Positions 26,591-35,797 of a stretch of 64,000 bases of DNA are shown here, one piece after another. The translations under genes were made by a program, and so were the position numbers. The first letter of the stretch is position 1; each line of letters begins with the position of its first letter. A model generated the notes under the pieces. It saw only the letters and a list, made by a program, of their open reading frames with translations. It was not told the origin of the DNA and did no database searches. Location: the NCBI RefSeq assembly GCF_029227915.1, contig NC_079876.1, positions 35,009,828 to 35,073,827 of the forward strand, in the 5' to 3' direction. This DNA comes from Hydractinia symbiolongicarpus. Lineage: Eukaryota; Cnidaria; Hydrozoa; Anthoathecata; Hydractiniidae.

Positions 26591-26815
26591 ATGGTTAGTT
26601 GCTCTGCGTTTCGATGTACCAATCGATTAGAGAAGTGTAAAGAAGTAAGTTTTGACAGAATCCCGTCTGTGAAAAAGAAAGAACTCAAAAATGGCTAAAC
26701 AAAATACGTAGTGCAGGTGATCTACCAAGCGATCAAAGTTTTTATATTTGGTTAGCACACTTCACAGATAGTTCTTTTAAAAGAGATCTCCAGGAAATAA
26801 ACTTCTATATTAAAA
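26591..26815 (+). pseudogene. THAP zinc-finger domain remnant
   Basis: Starting at the ATG at 26,591 the peptide opens MVSCSAFRCTNR, with the CxxxxC pair typical of a THAP domain, then a basic linker and FDRIPS. After codon 33 the frame is broken in an A run at 26,687-26,691. The next frame continues with a KW..KIR-like segment and LAHFTDSSFKRDL, which corresponds to the C..H and HF...F part of THAP domains. The expected third zinc ligand (Cys before xxHF) reads as Trp here, so the finger would be defective even without the frameshift. THAP domains occur at the N terminus of P-element and Kolobok-type transposases and of some host transcription factors. No downstream catalytic domain is visible here. 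Confidence 0.6.
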
Positions 26816-27018
26816 TATTGCCACTTTGTAAAAATGCAATTTCAGCCAGTGAACGCGATCAAAGTTTCTCATTTCTTCTCATTTCATTATTTGTACTTAT
26901 ATCCACAGAACACAACCAAATAACATTTTGTACATTTTTATATTAAATAAAAGAACATTATACCAATTTCCAATACAAACACAGACAAAAAAGTTTTCTA
27001 GTTACACATGCATCTTTC

Positions 27019-27215
27019 TTAGCGCTCAAGTTTCTTTTCTTTGTTTTTCAAAAAAGAAGCTTTTTTGATGGAAGGACATGCTGAATATTTTGAGTCAGTA
27101 AAAGACACCTCGTCGTCTTTTTCATGAAGAGAATTATCCGATTCTATGTTTTCTAAGTTATAATCTTCGTCATTACTGACATATTTATGTATTGTCTTAT
27201 TAAAATAACATTTTT
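27019..27215 (-). other. Possible coding exon, acidic then basic peptide
   Basis: A minus-strand open frame of about 65 codons, ending at TAA 27,021-27,019, has coding-like composition: an acidic stretch (NDEDYNLENIESDNS), then KYSACPSIKKASF and a lysine-rich end. It lacks a clear ATG. Such acidic-to-basic linkers occur between the THAP and catalytic domains of transposase-derived proteins, but it lies on the opposite strand from the THAP remnant at 26.6 kb. Unproven. Confidence 0.25.
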
Positions 27216-27301
27216 TTCAAATATTTTTTTTCACTGGAGTGCCACTTTAAAACTTATTTTTCGTGCTTGTTTATATGTTAAACTTCCATTTTTTTTGACG
27301 A

Positions 27302-27378
27302 CGGGCAATACCGCAAAATATCGGCTCGTCGTCAAGAGCGCTAAGCCAATCAGAATGCCTAAAAACCCGTATTGCCCG
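27302..27378. repeat. 77-bp foldback unit with 10-bp terminal inverted repeats
   Basis: CGGGCAATAC at 27,302-27,311 is the exact reverse complement of GTATTGCCCG at 27,369-27,378. The interior contains CGTCAAGAGCGCTAAGCC. It resembles a short non-autonomous element; a related core lies at 25.9 kb. Confidence 0.55.
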
Positions 27379-27699
27379 CTTGAAAAATCCAGACGGTTAA
27401 CAAGTCAAAATATTAACTTCGTACTCAAACTTTCTAAATGAATATATTTTGCGTAGTTTACATTATTTTTCGAAAATTCTTTTTTACACGAATACTAATG
27501 TTGTTTTCTGTCTCTGGTTTCATCAAATAAACTTAATTTTATGTTAAATACAAAACAGGATGCGATTAGGGCATAAAAGCTTTATCTTAACATTCTAAAA
27601 AATTTCCCTTACATTATGTGATATTTGAGAGAATGCGAAAAAAGTAATATTATACATATCAAAAATAATATAAATAAAAATAAACGACAAAGTACATAC

Positions 27700-27926
27700 T
27701 GCTCCGTAACATCCGATTATTGGTTTTTTGTCAGTCACAATTTCATATAGAAGATCTGTTCCCTTTTTATAATCTTGAATACTTTTAACACATCTTCCTA
27801 AAATAGTTGACGGCCCACAACTTCTGGTCGTGTCGCTAAACCTAACAGTCAACGTAGAATTGTTTGGAATTGACTCCGGTGCTCCTCCAGAGAATACAAT
27901 CTTTCCTTTTATAGTCAACATACTGA
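27700..27926 (-). CDS. YbaY/YscW-like protein, upstream exon
   Basis: On the minus strand an open frame starts with ATG at 27,921 and runs 74 codons to the donor GCA|GTATGT at 27,700. An acceptor-like TATTATTCAG lies just upstream, so this may be an internal exon beginning at 27,926, with a signal-peptide exon further upstream that I could not find. The peptide has IKGKIVF, then SIPNNSTLTVRFSDT, a GRCVKSIQDYKKG segment and LLYEIVTDKKP. This order (beta strand, LTVxFxDT, Y.KG, L.Y.I) fits the first half of YbaY/YscW-like proteins. Continuation past the donor adds only an AT-rich tail, so I take the splice to the exon at 15,052-14,903 (phase 0 to phase 0). The protein is probably secreted or lumenal; function unknown. 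Confidence 0.6.
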
Positions 27927-27993
27927 CTGAATAATAACAGAGTTGTAAAAACTTTTAAGTTTAACAGCCAGCTTTCCCAATGTGAATGTCCAG

Positions 27994-28101
27994 TGGAAAG
28001 ATTACAATGAATGGTATAAAAGCACAGGTCAGAAAGATTACAATGCTTGGTATAAAAGCACAGGTCAGAAAGATTATAATGCTTGGTATAAAAGCATAGG
28101 T
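27994..28101 (+). repeat. Three tandem 36-bp repeats
   Basis: Three head-to-tail copies of a 36-base unit, AAAGATTACAATG..TGGTATAAAAGCA.AGGTCA. In one plus-strand frame they give 12-residue repeats KDYN(E/A)WYKS(T/I)GQ. The frame starts only at GTG with an upstream stop nearby, so I do not call a gene. Because the unit length is divisible by three, the repeat stays open by construction. Confidence 0.7.
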
Positions 28102-28204
28102 CAAGGTCAAATATTTATGAGGCGACATTTGTTACTTTCTACTTTCGTGATAAATCCATCCTTGCCCCAAGGGCATCTTGTAACTTTTGGGAAGGCGATA
28201 TAAA

Positions 28205-29236
28205 CCCGTTGTGACACTAGCGCAGGCTTCTCGGTTCTATGCAGTGATTTGACGGAGAGACGTCACGAATCTTTCCCATAAAGCGACGAGTTGATTAAAT
28301 TGTTTTCCCTCGCTGTAGGTAAAATAACAAAAAAACGGACAGTGATCCTAATCGTGAGTGTATCGAGAGACTTAGATAATTGAATTTGTTTTTACACCTG
28401 AATATTTTAAAAAAATAATATGGCAGTTCAAGGCTAATGTTGGATATTTGGAATAGCTATATGTTGTAAATATCTAAAGGTGACAGGTTAGCAGTTTATG
28501 TAGCTAGCTAGCTAGATCATATTTTTTCTAATTTTTCAAAAGGTTTAAGCTATGCCAGGTTGCGGTTAATAATTACATTCAGTAATTCTGGAGGCTGTTC
28601 TCGTTTAATTACATGTAGATCAAAGCTCATCTATTTGCCACGTTTAACGTATAAGTTGGCATGACTTACCAAAGTATGTGTAAACAACTATATTAAGTGT
28701 ATTGTGTCAAATATGGTCAGTATTTTTATTCAAAACAAACAATCTTTGTGGAGAAACATTGTGTGTCCAGTGGTGAATTCTAATACAAGAAGCTCTAAGG
28801 TTTGAAGATTTCCACCATTAGCAACATTGTGAAAATGTAATAAACTTTGAAGTGGACTATAAAACTGAGTAATATGGGGTAACGAAATCATATATAATAT
28901 TCAAATGTCAATTATTTCTGTAACTATACATCATAGCTTACCTAAATTACATCCACTTATTTTCTCTATTAGAACAATTTCTTAGGAACAACAATAAGGT
29001 TGAAAGTTGTTAAACAATAAAAATAAAGTAAGAACAATGACCAGGCTGAAATTTTAACGATATTTTTCCTTTCTCAGAAAAACAACATTAAAGCTAGTTT
29101 GTTATTCAACTACTGCCTGTTATCAAACTGTATATTTATCTGTAACTACCTGTTATCAAACTGTATTTTTTCACTTTGAACCGAAAGGAAATAATGCTCA
29201 GTAATAAAACACAAAATACAAAACAATTGCATTAAT
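28205..29236. other. No gene recognised
   Basis: AT-rich sequence with a short TAGC tract at 28,500-28,515. I could not identify the upstream exon of the minus-strand gene here. Confidence 0.4.
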
Positions 29237-29288
29237 GCCAAACTTGTCACACTCATCGGCATATAGCCGATAAGTGTAGCAAGCTTGG
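29237..29288. repeat. Imperfect 24-bp-arm hairpin
   Basis: CACACTCATCGGC and GCCGATAAGTGT flank a short AT loop at about 29,261-29,265. The complementarity extends outward through AACTTG/CAAGCTT. The stem is about 24 pairs with few mismatches. Confidence 0.6.
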
Positions 29289-29519
29289 TAAGGACGTATT
29301 TCCTTTGACACCACCTTTTGTCACCGGTTCCTCACAACGACGTCAGACAAAATTACAATATAAATAACGACATGTCGCTTAAAATCTAAAAACACGTGGG
29401 CAAAAATGTCATGATGAAGAAACCAGGAGGGTGAGTAAACTAAAGGTTTCAATAAGACGAATTTTTACTCCCCTCTACCTCAAACTTTATGCTTATTATC
29501 CTATATTATAATACGCTTG

Positions 29520-30260
29520 TGTAAGTGACTATGTGAGTCCACGACACAAAAATTACCGGTCACTTTCTCACAGCTTACGCATTGTCTCCTCAAAGCGTGG
29601 CGTTACTCTATAATTTAATAAATTAAAAAATACAGCAAAACGGGGGTTTATTTTTTATTCAGTTAAAAGCCGCAAGGGGCTGTAAGGTTAAAAAAATACT
29701 ATTTTACCCGCAGTTGAGCATGCGCGTACCGTATCTCACGGAGACGAGTTGTTTATCAACTGTAAGTAAAAACGGAAGCAAAGACTGTCTATTTTTTTAT
29801 ATCTTCTGTACTCGTTTTTCTAAAATTAATCTATTAAGCAAAGCATGCTAATGTTTTCCATCAGAAGGTTAGTTCGAACTTTTTGTTCTTTATATTTTAT
29901 TTGAGTGTTCTGGGACGGAAGTTGCTACTGTTGCATTCGAATATAATTTAAATACAAAATGTTGTCGAGTCGAATTTAAATACAAAATGTTGTCGAGTGC
30001 AAAACGTGGTATTAGTTAAATATATCTTTTCTAAAGAAGAAAAACGTACGATGATGTCAAGTCACAAAGAGAACTTATTGAATATGTATACAATTGTCTA
30101 GGATAAATTGTGATTTCCAATTCGTTCTGTTTGGGACGAAGCAAAGTTTATTAATCGAAGTGGAAAACTGATTAGACTTAACCAATAAAACGCGAGATAG
30201 TTACCTAGTGAGACAGCCAAAGAAAAGCAGGTGTAGCTTTAAGAAGATGATCTAATGTTG
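29520..30260 (+). repeat. Block B of an inverted homologous pair (partner 22,480-23,720)
   Basis: Reverse-complement homologue of block A. It carries CTATGTGAGTCCACGACAC, CGTGGCGTTA, GCGCGTACCGTATCTCAC, GTTGTTTATC, then AATGTTTTCCATCAGAAG|GTTAGT (about 29,851-29,874), and later CCAATTCGTTCTG and AAAACTGATTAG. It is shorter than block A because it lacks the GATCGAGATAACGG insertion. A 27-bp direct duplication (GAATTTAAATACAAAATGTTG...) lies at 29,939-29,999. It may be the promoter and first-exon end of a duplicated element or gene. Confidence 0.65.
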
Positions 30261-31555
30261 TGAGTATCTGGTAGAAAGGGGGATTTAGATGTGAAACAAT
30301 TTTTTATTGTGATATTATCATTAGCACAAAATCTCTCAAAGATCGCCTAAAAAGATATATGTCATGAAAACATGTCATAACAAGTCATAACAAGTGAAAT
30401 ATGACCTCGTGTAATATAATATGACCGCATTAATTATTTAGCTGTCGTAATAAAAAATGTTTCAAATGCTACACATAGCTTTCAAATGTTCACATAGAAG
30501 AAGTGTTAGAATTGTTGTAATTTTTCTTCCTTTAAATTCTGAAAAATGTTTTTTATGGTTTTCGGATAAATAACACGACAAATACATTATGCATTTCATG
30601 GATACAACGCTATGCTATAATTTCCATAACTTTTTTTTTTTGGAATGTGGAAATCTTTAAAAATGGTTTATTATCCATATCATCGTGTTGTTGACTTGAT
30701 GTAACAAGTTCTTAGCTTAACAACTAACTTAATGGTTTTTGGATAAGCTAATTCAAAACTCAAAGTTTCTTTACATGAAACTGTTTTTACCATCTAACGG
30801 AATGGTTTAGAAATACCTAAACCACATACAGCTGTAAAAACCTAATTTACTCCATTAAATGACAGAATCAATGATTTCAGAATCAATCTGTTGATATCAC
30901 GCTATAGAATGGTACCAACAACGTGATAAATGGCGCGAAACTGTACGTAATACTCGCTTTACCAACATTTGACAAATAAAGCAGCGATGGAGTGCGAGAA
31001 AAACATTTAACGATGGAGTGCTTCTGGACTAATCGTATACCATGACAACAAACAATGCTTTAAAGTTTTTTTAATTACATTGGTTATGACATATCATGAA
31101 AAGAATGTCTAAAGATTTTAAATAAGATTTTGTTGACTGTGTTTAAAACTTTTGCACTTATACAGATTTTTGGTATTTCAGATTGTAAAGTAATAAAGTG
31201 ATACAAGTTTTAACGCTTGAATGTTATTTAAATTAAAAAATCACTTTACAGCAAAAACTTGAAACTATATTTTCTATTTCGAATAAATCAGTCAGTATGG
31301 TCTCTACAGGCGCAAACAGGAAATAAATTGGTGACTAAATGTGTTGAATAACTAATTTGACACAAACACTCTAAGTTATCTAGTATCTACTTCGATCTTA
31401 CTCAGGAGTTATTGCTGTCAAAAGAACTAGCGATGGTGGGTGTGCAATAAAAAAATCATGCTTAAAATAGCTTGTGATATTATATTTAAGAAATTGTTTT
31501 GAGACCTGCATATTAAAAATCTGACTTGAGTTTGATTTAAACGCATTTTTTTACT
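30261..31555. other. No gene recognised
   Basis: AT-rich sequence upstream of the TRIM-like gene. It may contain its promoter and 5' exons, but no convincing ATG-bearing exon was found. Confidence 0.4.
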
Positions 31556-31563
31556 ACACTAAT

Positions 31564-31859
31564 GTGTCCTTTCTCTGCTTAACCTTTTTGGAGAACACTT
31601 TAATCACAATTGCTTTGTCTGCAACACAAATATCTTCGATATTGGAATGCAAGATCTGCTTAGACACGTATCATCAACCAAATCAACTATACTTTGCGCA
31701 TTTGTATTGTGAACATTGTTTAGATGACCTTGCTACTTTCAACGAAGACGGGGGTGCTGAAATACGCTGTCCATTGAGATATTCCATGAAAACAAAACTT
31801 GATCCACGCAAGACAACATTAACGTTAAATACTGCATATATAGTGAATGATATTCTAAG
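31564..31859 (+). pseudogene. TRIM-like gene, RING exon
   Basis: The open frame to the donor AAG|GTAAGTAC at 31,860 encodes a RING-like segment, SSILECKICLDTYHQP...HLYCEHCLDDL...IRCP. Zinc ligand pairs CxxC, H, CxxC and the CP are there. The Cys expected three residues before the His reads Phe, and the last Cys of CPxC is absent (CPLRY), so two of eight ligands are missing. No ATG fits the frame near the start; an ATT in the expected position (about 31,608) could be a lost start codon. The exon ends in the middle of a codon (AG|), and the next exon at 37,475 supplies G and stays in frame. RING proteins of this type act as ubiquitin ligases, but this copy is probably inactive. Confidence 0.65.
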
Positions 31860-31867
31860 GTAAGTAC

Positions 31868-32034
31868 TAGATAGGCATGGAGACCATTTGCTTCACAATA
31901 TGTTTATAATATGTTTGCAATGTTAGAATCTAAAGATATATATATATACAATGATAAGTAGGATGAACCAAACGTATAAAACATAATAATGGAAACAGTA
32001 CATAATAGTGTAAACAGTACATAATAGCTCTCTA
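31868..32034 (-). repeat. 3' LTR (167 bp)
   Basis: Direct repeat identical to 37,014-37,180 except at three sites. In plus orientation it starts TAGATAGGCATGG and ends CTCTA, so the termini are TA...TA with TAGA/TCTA inverted ends rather than the usual TG...CA. It contains an alternating TA tract (31,935-31,948) that could be a TATA element in the sense direction, and TGTTAGAATCT at 31,921-31,931, identical to the primer-site sequence. Confidence 0.92.
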
Positions 32035-32043
32035 TCTCCCCCC
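32035..32043 (-). other. Polypurine tract
   Basis: On the sense (minus) strand GGGGGGAGA lies directly against the 3' LTR, the expected place and composition for the plus-strand DNA primer of an LTR retrotransposon. Confidence 0.85.
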
Positions 32044-32090
32044 AGTCATCGTGGCAACAGAAATGACGAAAGTTTAGAGATCGGGGAATG

Positions 32091-33595
32091 TCATGTCAAT
32101 TCGTAGTCCTTCAACTTGCATGGCTGTCGTCGAGCCCTGGTGGATCTACGAGGCGGCAGAAGGCCCAAAGGGGCCGGGCACGGTTCCACTGGTGGTTCGG
32201 AATCCAATGGGATGTTTGGTGATGTCGGCTCCTGGTGGACCGATCGCGCGGTCGGCGGATCATCTGAGGGTAGAGGACCCGTTGAGGGCATGGGCGTATC
32301 GGATGATGTAGGCTGCAAACAGGTGTGACTAGTTGTAGCCGGAATTGGTTGTGGTACATTCTGTGTGTCCAAAATAGAGACTGGTGGTGTTGGCTGACGA
32401 ACAGGGACATACTTCCGGAGGAACTTGCGATTACGAAGCGTTACTCTGCCGGAACCATCTGTACGTACGACATACTGGTCATATTGCTTGACTTCTACCA
32501 CGGAACCGGTCTTGTCCCATTTCCGGGGATTAGGACCGATTTGGTTTTGGATCCTGACGCGATCACCTACCAGAAGCGGGGGGAGTCGTCGTGTATGTTC
32601 AGACAACCTCTCCGCAACCTTCATGTGGCGGTTTCGGAGGGCCCCTTCCCTGTCCCGCAGGGTGCTCTGCCAGGTTGGGTGCGGTTTATATTTGCCGGGA
32701 AAGATTGGTATAAAATCCTTGATTGGTCTACCAAACAAACACATGGCTGGGGACATCGTGGTATCCTGGTTTGGCGTATTGTGATGCTGTAGTACTGCTC
32801 GTTGGAGTGCATCAGTATCAAGTTCACCATTGGGCCCAGTGTTGTCTGTAATCATGCGTTTGACTGTCTTCACACCGACTTCTGCACGGCAACTACTATG
32901 CGGGAATGCCACGGAAGACAGACGATGGCTCACTCCCCAATTATTCAGGAAGGATTTGGTGGATGCAGCAGTAAATTCTGGGCCCCCATCCGAAGACAAT
33001 TCGTCTGGGATACCATAGGTGACGAACGTGCGTCGTAGGATGTTAATAAGGCTGTGCGCTCCGCCGGAAGATTTTACCACGATAGGCCAATTGGAATACC
33101 TATCGACGCAGATGAGATAGTAGTGACCCTTGTAGTGGAAAAAGTCAGCGCAGATGTACTGAAACGGGTATTCTGGGTAATTAAGCGGTGAAGGGGGTGC
33201 GTCAGGTTGAGAAGGTGCCATGCGGTTGCAGTGGCTGCAATTGCTCCTCTGCTGAATGATGGCTGTGATCATACCGGGCCAGAAGACCGAAGACACTACT
33301 CTACCTGTCATGGACGTGACTCCGTGATGAGCGGCATGGAGCGCAGCAAGGATGTCTTTGCGAAGCTGTGGTGGTTTAATTATCCTGTCCTTATATACTG
33401 CAACACCATCAACAGTCGATAGGTTCTCTCTGAACTGGTGGTATGGTTGGAGGTCCAGAGGGAGATCTTGACGATTGGGTGGTATGCCTGATTCAATTAT
33501 CTCGACCAGATTTTTCATATTGGTGTCGCTGGCAGTCGCCAGGCGGACTCTGTACCATGATACTGACTGCAGAAAGTTTATAGTGGATATAGCAG
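32091..33595 (-). pseudogene. Gypsy pol: integrase segment
   Basis: The long frame (33,518-32,091, and open a little further upstream) encodes the integrase. It has an HHCC zinc-binding region (LHAAHHGV, then NCSHCNRMAP) and the core catalytic triad: D in YICADFFHYKGHY, D in ELSSDGGPEF, E in SSCRAEVGVKTVKRM. A C-terminal module follows with VGDRVRIQNQIGP and VTLRNRKFLRKYVP, similar to GPY/F-type ends. A proline/serine/threonine-rich tail of about 90 residues ends in RRSTRARRQ and then a stop. The integrase itself looks intact; it is cut off from the rest of pol by the frameshift near 33,597. Confidence 0.9.
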
Positions 33596-33597
33596 CG

Positions 33598-34690
33598 AAT
33601 ACCCTCTTCTACAGCAGCATCGGTGTCGATAGTGCGTACCGTTGGATGGGCCTCGTCGTATATCATGCTATGCAGAGGTGGTGTTACGAAGGGGATCAAT
33701 GCCGATATCGACTGATCATCGTCGATGTGAGCAACGTCATCCGGTAGGTGCATCTTATCTGGAGATCGACTACCGGTGGGATAGCGGGAGACTGTGTATG
33801 GAGCACGATTCTTAATGCCAGGGATGTGGTGCATAGTGAAACGATATCGCAACGTTCTCTCCTTGAGGTTTCTGAGCCGGTTGTTGGGAATATCTTCTAG
33901 TGATCGGTTGTTAAACAGTCCAAGAAGTGGTTTATGATCGACGACGATGGTCAGGTTGTCACATCCCAGTACGAAGTGCCGAGCTTTATCCAGTGCGTCG
34001 GCTACGGCTAATGCTTCGCCTTCTACAGGCGCGTAGCGTGACTCAGCGGGATGAGTGAATCTGCTGCCAACTAAAACAGTTTTCCAGCCCTCAGTACAAC
34101 AAAATGGTATGGTGCCTGGACAGCTGCAGTGTTTCTGGAAGAGCCAAAATCCTAAGCCGGTCCTAGACCAATCAGTTGCAAGACAAGTTGGCACAGACTT
34201 GTCGAAGATCTTGACTCCATGCTCAATTTCCTTGATTATTTTGAGTTTCGACTCTAGGCGTTGCAGATGAGCATCCAAGTAGAAGGTTGATTTCGATTTC
34301 AAGAGCTCACGGAAGGGTATCATCTTATCGGTCATGCTGGCGTAAGTCACCTGATTAACGAGTCCGAACCAAGACCTTATATCGGTAATGTGTTTAGGTC
34401 TTGGAAAATCCGCGATGGCTCGAATGATCCTCTGGCACGGTTTCACAACGTCAGTTGTTATCTCGAAGCCCGAAAATTCGACAGTGTCCGCTCCGAACAC
34501 GAACTTCGTAGGGTTCTGTATAATACCGTTCCTCCCGCAAGTATCCAGCCACTGACATGTTTGGAAGAAACTCTGCTCCAATGTATCTGCCCATAAAAGC
34601 GCATCGTCGATGACCTTGATCTTGTTGGGAAAGTCATAAACGATCTCGTCAAATCTTCGAGAATAACCATCCCTGGAAGATATGTAACCC
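33598..34690 (-). pseudogene. Gypsy pol: RT palm/thumb and RNase H segment
   Basis: This frame holds the RT catalytic VIDDALLW motif, then the FGADTVEFSGFEI region at the palm-thumb junction. RNase H follows with acidic residues in LATDWSRTGLGFWL, PVEGEALAVADALDKA and VVDHKPLLGLF, and the HHIPGIKN segment. It is in a different frame from both the upstream RT part and the downstream integrase, so no full polymerase can be made from this copy as sequenced. Confidence 0.88.
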
Positions 34691-34696
34691 TGGGGG

Positions 34697-34969
34697 TGGT
34701 ACAGTATCGGTAGCGACCCCAGGGCGTGATAAACGCGGTGTAGTGCCGGTCTTCGTTACGCAATGGGACACTGTGGTAGCCGTTCCATGCATCAGACACC
34801 GTCTTCTCAGTGTTATGTGGCACGGATCGTACCTGATGGAATGGCGATTGGGTATGGTGGGTCTCTCTTGTTGCATGCGCATTGAGGGGCTGGAAATCCA
34901 CAGTTCGTCTGGGTTTTCCGTTCTTCTTAGCACACACGACCATGCGGTGACACCAGGTAACTGGCTCTC
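34697..34969 (-). pseudogene. Gypsy pol: RT fingers and motif A
   Basis: Short segment in its own frame with VCAKKNGKPRRTVDFQPLN (RT motifs 1-2), SDAWNGYHSVPL carrying the first catalytic Asp, and FITPWGRYRYCTTP leading into motif B. It is separated from the protease by a one-base loss that creates TAG at 34,972-34,970, and from the VIDD part by a one-base loss in a G run (34,692-34,696 on the plus strand). Confidence 0.85.
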
Positions 34970-34972
34970 CTA

Positions 34973-35797
34973 CGGAACGGGTTCTATCACACCGAGCTGG
35001 ACATCCCGATCCAAGTCAGCTTTGACCTCTCTCTGCCAGTGGATGGGGACCGGGATGGGTGTGTGAAAGGCCACAGGGTCAGCATCGCTGTCAATCATTA
35101 GCTTTAAAGGTGGTCCTACCATCAGCGGTAGGGGCTGATGCTCACATGTGTTGAAGGCCCTCGCACCATAGTAGACGAGAAGGAAGTTCTGTAGCTTAAC
35201 CCGGTTATCCTTGGTCGTAGGGTGTGGCAACTCAGTAGGAAGTGGTGGCGGCAGCGTGCGCATCGGACAGGTGCAATTCTTTGTTGAGCTGTCTGCCGAG
35301 GCATCTCCTCCAGCAACTGCATTGGCCGTTGTTTCATCAACCGTTGGGAAGTTGTTGGTGATCATCCCAAGGTCGATCCAGGCGCCTTTACTAAGAAAAA
35401 GCTTGTCTGAATCATTCGTTATGTATGTGAACTGGCGAGTTTCTGTGGTCCCACCGTGACGGTTCACTCCAGAAATCCGTATGATGACAGCACCGAGGAT
35501 ATTGATTGGTTGATCGTTGGCCGTATGCATCTTCATCTTGACGGGGATAAGGTCGTGCACAGTTAACCCTAAGCGCTGTATGCATTGTAAGCCGGCTAGG
35601 CAACACTGGCAACCAGTATCTGCCAAGGCTCGTAAAGTAATTGCCTTTGGGTTGAATTTGATGATAGGTTGGAAACCCAGTTGCTGGTAGTCCTCCTCCA
35701 CGATTCGAACGGACAGGTTCAGGAATGGTTGTGGTTTCGAGGGCTGTTCCACCCAATTGTTGGTCAATCGGTTGTGGCGATGATGACCAGCTGTCGA
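34973..35797 (-). pseudogene. Gypsy pol: aspartic protease segment
   Basis: Same reading frame as gag, after a single TAA. Contains ALADTGCQCCLAG, a retropepsin active site with DTG followed by Cys, then a flap-like region and NILGAVIIRISG near the protease end. A linker leads to DRDVQLGVIEPVP, the usual entry to the RT. Because gag and this segment share a frame, the stop could be suppressed (as in some retroviruses) or simply be a mutation in an originally fused Gag-Pol. Confidence 0.88.
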
